Shown here piece by piece: positions 6,388-9,393 of a stretch of DNA of 9,393 nt. Location of the stretch: the NCBI GenBank assembly GCA_003454135.1, contig DMKW01000103.1:1-9393 (forward strand). The letters run 5' to 3'. The stretch comes from Microbacteriaceae bacterium. GTDB taxonomy: Bacteria; Actinomycetota; Actinomycetes; Actinomycetales; Microbacteriaceae. The notes beneath the pieces were generated by a model. It was not told the origin of the DNA and made no database searches. It was given only the letters and a program-made list of their open reading frames with translations. The position numbers were made by a program, and so were the translations under genes. The number at the start of each line of letters is the position of its first letter. The first letter of the stretch is position 1.

Positions 6388-7602
6388 ATGCTTCGATGGT
6401 TGACCGCTGGGGAATCGCACGGTCCGGAACTGGTCGCGATCCTTGAGGGTCTGCCAGCCGGTGTGCCCGTGTCGATGGACGCAATTCGCGCCGACCTGCA
6501 CCGCCGCACGCTCGGCTACGGCCGGGGCGCGCGGCAGAAGTTCGAGCAGGATGCGCTCACGATCAGTGGCGGAATCAGGTTCGGGCTCAGCATGGGCAGC
6601 CCGATCGCCCTGCGGATCGGCAACACGGAGTGGCCGCGCTGGGTTGATGTCATGAGCGCCGAGCCCGTCGATCTCGAGACCCTGCCGAAGGGCCGGGGTG
6701 CCCCGCTCACCCGGCCACGGCCGGGACATGCCGACCTCGTCGGCATGCAGAAGTTCGGTTTCGAGGAGTCCCGCAACGTGCTCGAGCGGGCCAGCGCGCG
6801 CGAGACGGCAGCCCGGGTGGCCCTAGGGGCTGTCGCTCGCGCCTTCCTCGCCGAGCTAGGCATCCAGCTCCTCGCCCACACGCTCTCGATCGGGACGGTG
6901 CGCGTGCCCGAGGGCAGCCCGCTGCCCCGGTCCACGGATGTCGCGGCCCTCGACGCCGACCCGTTGCGCTGTTTCGACGAAGCGACCTCCGCGCTGATGG
7001 TCGCCGAGGTGGATGCCGCCCACGAGGACGGCGACACCCTCGGCGGCGTGGTCGAGGTGCTCGCCTACGGACTTCCGCCCGGGCTCGGGTCGTACACGCA
7101 CTGGGACCGTCGACTCGATTCGCAGCTCGCGGCGGCGCTCATGGGGATCCAGGCCATCAAGGGCGTCGAGGTCGGAGACGGCTTCCTCACCGCGACCCGT
7201 CGCGGCTCAGAGGCGCACGACGAACTCTTCCAGACCGACGAGGGCATCGGGCGATCGAGCGATCGGGCCGGCGGGACCGAGGGCGGAATGAGCACGGGCA
7301 CGGTGCTGCGCGTGCGGGCGGCCATGAAGCCGATCTCCACGGTGCCGCACGCCTTGCGCACCGTTGACGTGGCCGGTGGCGGCCCCGCGGAGGCCCACCA
7401 CCAGAGATCCGACGTGTGCGCGGTGCCCGCCGCCGGTGTCGTGGCCGAGGCCATGGTCGCGCTCGTGCTCGCGAACGCCGTGCTCGAGAAGTTCGGCGGC
7501 GACTCGATCGTCGAAACCAGGCGCAACCTCGACGGGTACGTCGCCGCCATTCCGAGCAACCTGCTCACCACGGCGGCCTCAGACCCGCTCCTCGGTTCGT
7601 GA
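6388..7602 (+). CDS. aroC: Chorismate synthase
   Basis: The enzyme converts 5-enolpyruvylshikimate-3-phosphate to chorismate, the branch point for aromatic amino acids, folate and quinones. It needs reduced FMN. The protein has 404 residues, the usual actinobacterial length (E. coli is shorter, about 360). Visible signatures are AGESHG (7-12, H11), the RRTLGYGRGARQ block (39-50), RPGHAD (111-116, H114), RASARETAARVALG (134-147), GIQAIKGVEVGDGF (253-266), RAGGTEGGMSTG (293-304) and RSDVCAVPA (340-348, D342). These cover both histidines and the aspartate expected at the active site. The start ATG 6388 has AAGGA upstream. A 44-nt gap separates it from aroE, the only non-overlapping junction after mltG. 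The stop overlaps the aroK start by 4 nt. Actinobacteria sometimes call this gene aroF. Confidence 0.97.
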   Translation: MLRWLTAGESHGPELVAILEGLPAGVPVSMDAIRADLHRRTLGYGRGARQKFEQDALTISGGIRFGLSMGSPIALRIGNTEWPRWVDVMSAEPVDLETLPKGRGAPLTRPRPGHADLVGMQKFGFEESRNVLERASARETAARVALGAVARAFLAELGIQLLAHTLSIGTVRVPEGSPLPRSTDVAALDADPLRCFDEATSALMVAEVDAAHEDGDTLGGVVEVLAYGLPPGLGSYTHWDRRLDSQLAAALMGIQAIKGVEVGDGFLTATRRGSEAHDELFQTDEGIGRSSDRAGGTEGGMSTGTVLRVRAAMKPISTVPHALRTVDVAGGGPAEAHHQRSDVCAVPAAGVVAEAMVALVLANAVLEKFGGDSIVETRRNLDGYVAAIPSNLLTTAASDPLLGS

Positions 7603-8123
7603 GCGAGTCGCGGCCACTCGTCGTGCTGATCGGGCCGCCCGGCGCAGGCAAGACCCGCCTGGGCAAGCGCATTGCGCGCGTTCTCAAGGTCAGTTTCATC
7701 GACACCGATCGCCGCATCGTCGCCAAGCACGGTCCGATCGCCGAGATCTTCGCCCAGCGCGGCGAGGAGCACTTCCGCAAGCTCGAACGCGCCGAAGTGG
7801 CCCAGGCTCTCACCGAGAGGGCCGTCGTGTCGCTCGGCGGGGGAGCGGTGCTCAACCCGGACACCCAGCGCGAGCTCCTCGCACATCGCGTCGTGCTCGT
7901 GACCGTGAGCCCCGAGGCCGTCGAGGCGCGGATCGCCGGATCGGCGCGCCCGCTCGTGGCCGGTGGCATGGACGCCTGGACAAAACTCGTCGATGCGCGA
8001 CGCGAGATCTACGAGAGACTCGCCTCCGGCACCTGGGATACCTCCAATCGACCGATCGAGGCGATCGCGACCGAAATCGCCGAATGGGTCTCGGGCGGCG
8101 CAACAACGAAGGACGCAGAGTGA
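7599..8123 (+). CDS. aroK: Shikimate kinase
   Basis: The enzyme transfers the ATP gamma-phosphate to the 3-hydroxyl of shikimate. The protein has 174 residues, normal for a monofunctional kinase. Walker A is GPPGAGKT (12-19, K18). IDTD (34-37) supplies the D35-x-D37 pair for Mg and shikimate. GEEHFRKLE (55-63) contains the shikimate-binding R60. SLGGGAV (78-84) is the Walker B-region glycine loop. The lid carries R117 in ARPLV, and R134 in the DARREIY block is the likely C-terminal shikimate-binding arginine. The GTG start at 7599 overlaps the aroC stop in GTGA and has no clear Shine-Dalgarno, so translation probably depends on ribosomes ending aroC. The protein ends in a short polar tail that overlaps the aroB start by 4 nt. 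All key residues are present. Confidence 0.95.
   Translation: MSESRPLVVLIGPPGAGKTRLGKRIARVLKVSFIDTDRRIVAKHGPIAEIFAQRGEEHFRKLERAEVAQALTERAVVSLGGGAVLNPDTQRELLAHRVVLVTVSPEAVEARIAGSARPLVAGGMDAWTKLVDARREIYERLASGTWDTSNRPIEAIATEIAEWVSGGATTKDAE
8109..8113 (+). promoter_or_regulatory. Ribosome binding site of aroB inside aroK
   Basis: AAGGA lies 6 nt before GTG 8120, within the last codons of aroK. It supports the GTG start that overlaps the aroK stop. Confidence 0.7.
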
Positions 8124-9196
8124 GCACCGTAACGACAATCACCGTTCCCGGCACAGACGTCTACGACGTCATCGTCGGGCGAAACATCCTCGACCGGCTC
8201 CCCGAGATCATCGGACCCAACGCGCAGAAGGTGCTCATCGTGCACCCGCCGACGCTCGGCGCCCGGGCGGCGGCGCTCCGGGAGAGCCTGCTCTCCGACT
8301 ACGAGGTCTTGCTCGCCGAGATTCCGGATGCCGAAACCGGCAAGCGCGTGGAGGTCGCGGCTTTCTGCTGGCAGGTGATGGGCCAGGCGGACTTCACCCG
8401 CACGGATGCCGTGATCGGTTTCGGTGGAGGCTCGGTCACCGACGTCGCCGGCTTCGTCGCCGCGACGTGGTTGCGCGGCGTGAAGCTCGTCAACGTGCCG
8501 ACGACGCTGCTCGGCATGGTCGATGCGGCGATCGGCGGCAAGACCGGCATCAACACCGCGGAGGGCAAGAATCTCGTCGGGGCGTTTTACCCGCCGGCCG
8601 GCGTCGTCGTGGACCTCGACACCCTGGACGGCATCAGCCAGATGGAGATCCTGGCCGGATTCGGCGAGGTCGTGAAGTACGGATTCATCGCCGAACCGGA
8701 GATCCTCGACATCATCGAGCGGTCGGTGGAGATCGCGACCGACCCGAAGAGCGACGAGTTCCGCCGCCTCGTGGAGCTGTCGATCGGCATCAAGGCCCGC
8801 GTGGTCGGCCAGGATCTCAAGGAGTCCGGGCCGCGCGAGATTCTCAACTACGGGCACACGCTCGGGCACGCGATCGAATACGCCGAACGGTTCCAGTGGC
8901 GGCATGGAGCCGCAGTCGCGATCGGCATGGTCTACGCGGCGGAGCTCGGCAGGCTCACGGGCCGGCTGTCGGACGAGGTCGTCGATCGGCACCGAAGCAT
9001 CCTGACCTCCCTCCAGCTGCCCACGAGCTATCCGCTCGGTCGCTGGAACACGCTCCTGTCGGTGATGAAGCGCGATAAGAAGGCCCGCGGCAGCCTGCTC
9101 AGGTTCATCGTGCTCGACGATCTCGCGAAGCCGACGACGCTCACCGGTCCGGATGAGAGTCTTCTGTTCGCGGCGTACCAGGAGATCGGCTCGTAG
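8120..9196 (+). CDS. aroB: 3-dehydroquinate synthase
   Basis: The enzyme converts DAHP to 3-dehydroquinate, the second step of the shikimate pathway, using NAD+ and a divalent metal. The protein has 358 residues, the usual length. The NAD-binding loop is GFGGGSVTDVAGFVAA (100-115), followed by VPTTLLGMVDAAIGGKTGIN (126-145) and the KNLVGAFYPP block (150-159). Metal ligands are visible as E183 in AGFGEVVKYG, H246 in NYGHTLGHA and H262 in WRHG. The 16-residue spacing of the two histidines agrees with the family. K186 and R239 fall in conserved substrate-contact regions. The GTG start gives MSTVTTITVPG and overlaps aroK in GTGA, with AAGGA upstream. It is the last recognisable shikimate gene here. 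In many actinobacteria aroQ or aroD follows, but in this window a dehydrogenase gene does. Confidence 0.97.
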   Translation: MSTVTTITVPGTDVYDVIVGRNILDRLPEIIGPNAQKVLIVHPPTLGARAAALRESLLSDYEVLLAEIPDAETGKRVEVAAFCWQVMGQADFTRTDAVIGFGGGSVTDVAGFVAATWLRGVKLVNVPTTLLGMVDAAIGGKTGINTAEGKNLVGAFYPPAGVVVDLDTLDGISQMEILAGFGEVVKYGFIAEPEILDIIERSVEIATDPKSDEFRRLVELSIGIKARVVGQDLKESGPREILNYGHTLGHAIEYAERFQWRHGAAVAIGMVYAAELGRLTGRLSDEVVDRHRSILTSLQLPTSYPLGRWNTLLSVMKRDKKARGSLLRFIVLDDLAKPTTLTGPDESLLFAAYQEIGS

Positions 9197-9226
9197 GGAA
9201 GATTCGCCAGCGGAGGCGTGGGCGGC

Positions 9227-9235
9227 TGGTACCGT
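9227..9235 (+). promoter_or_regulatory. Candidate extended -10 promoter for a leaderless transcript
   Basis: TGG followed by TACCGT fits an extended -10 (TGN-TANNNT). The last T of the hexamer is 6 nt before ATG 9242, so transcription would begin at or next to the A of the start codon. No good Shine-Dalgarno lies in front of this ATG. This layout is common for leaderless genes in actinobacteria. No clear -35 is visible. Confidence 0.5.
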
Positions 9236-9241
9236 GCCGGG

Positions 9242-9393
9242 ATGACCTCCGCAGCGCATGAGCCTTCCGCCCGCCCGATCGCGCTGCTGACTGGCGTCGG
9301 CCGAACGATCGGAATCGCTGCGGGGATTGCCACGCGACTCGCCGCGGACGGCTGGGACATCGCGGCCGTCTACTGGAATCCCTACGACACGAG
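9242..9393 (+). CDS. Short-chain dehydrogenase/reductase, N-terminal part (3' end cut by window edge)
   Basis: Fifty residues are visible. After a short polar N-terminus (MTSAAHEPSARP) comes a Rossmann first strand, ALLTGV, the glycine-rich turn TGVGRTIGIAAGIA (17-30), a helix TRLAADGWD and a second strand AAVYW. This is the NAD(P)-binding start of the SDR superfamily. The turn is spaced differently from the classical TG-x3-G-x-G. It aligns better with the G-x5-S-x-A pattern of FabI-like divergent SDRs, with Gly in place of Ser. The substrate cannot be told from this fragment. The gene starts 45 nt after aroB and has its own likely leaderless promoter, so it may not belong to the aro operon. 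ATG 9242 is chosen because it lies directly before the Rossmann fold and fits the -10 spacing. Confidence 0.8.
   Translation, partial: MTSAAHEPSARPIALLTGVGRTIGIAAGIATRLAADGWDIAAVYWNPYDT

Noticed and set aside
9207..9229. CCAGC...GCTGG inverted repeat between aroB and the SDR gene as a terminator
   Set aside because: It has a 5-bp stem, a large loop and no T-tract, so there is no support for an aroB terminator here.
8009..9259. Minus-strand open frame (416 codons) opposite aroB, and a similar one at 7065-8138
   Set aside because: No domain, biased composition and full overlap with conserved aro genes.

Overview
The window reads as a stretch of housekeeping chromosome from a G+C-rich actinobacterium. 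The protein sequences look most like Microbacteriaceae. This rests on the actinobacterial forms of AlaRS, RuvX and AroE, the frequent GTG starts, and the gene order alaS-ruvX-mltG-aroE-aroC-aroK-aroB, which is well known in Actinobacteria. The family-level placement is recognition by eye, not a database result. All genes are on the + strand. I see no tRNA, rRNA, CRISPR array, insertion sequence, phage gene or toxin-antitoxin pair.

Region by region: 1-288 is the 3' half of rpsD (ribosomal protein S4), closed by a strong intrinsic terminator (311-348). Two small membrane-anchored genes follow: a DUF948-type protein (373-738) and an unrecognised 76-residue protein (799-1029). Next comes alaS (1080-3734), with an inverted repeat just upstream of its start. 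Then come ruvX (3738-4199) and mltG (4203-5483), each separated from the previous gene by only 3 nt and in the same reading frame as it. The second half is a shikimate/chorismate cluster: aroE (5480-6343), aroC (6388-7602), aroK (7599-8123) and aroB (8120-9196). Three of the junctions from mltG onwards are 4-nt stop/start overlaps with the same sequence, GTGAGC. After aroB, an apparently leaderless promoter precedes the start of a short-chain dehydrogenase/reductase gene (9242 to the window edge).

How the genes work together: aroB makes 3-dehydroquinate, aroE reduces 3-dehydroshikimate to shikimate, aroK phosphorylates shikimate and aroC makes chorismate. The dehydratase (aroQ/aroD) and EPSP synthase (aroA) steps are not in this window. 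The upstream genes serve translation (rpsD, alaS), 16S rRNA processing (ruvX) and peptidoglycan chain termination (mltG). The tight spacing from alaS to aroB suggests one long transcript with translational coupling, possibly with an internal promoter near the end of ruvX.

I did not find a convincing undescribed system. The points worth a second look are small-scale: the same-frame stop-codon-GTG junctions, a perfect TATAAT inside ruvX, hairpins ahead of alaS and aroC, the YtxG/YtxH-like gene pair, and the leaderless gene with an unusual cofactor motif after aroB. All coding genes appear intact apart from the two cut by the window edges.
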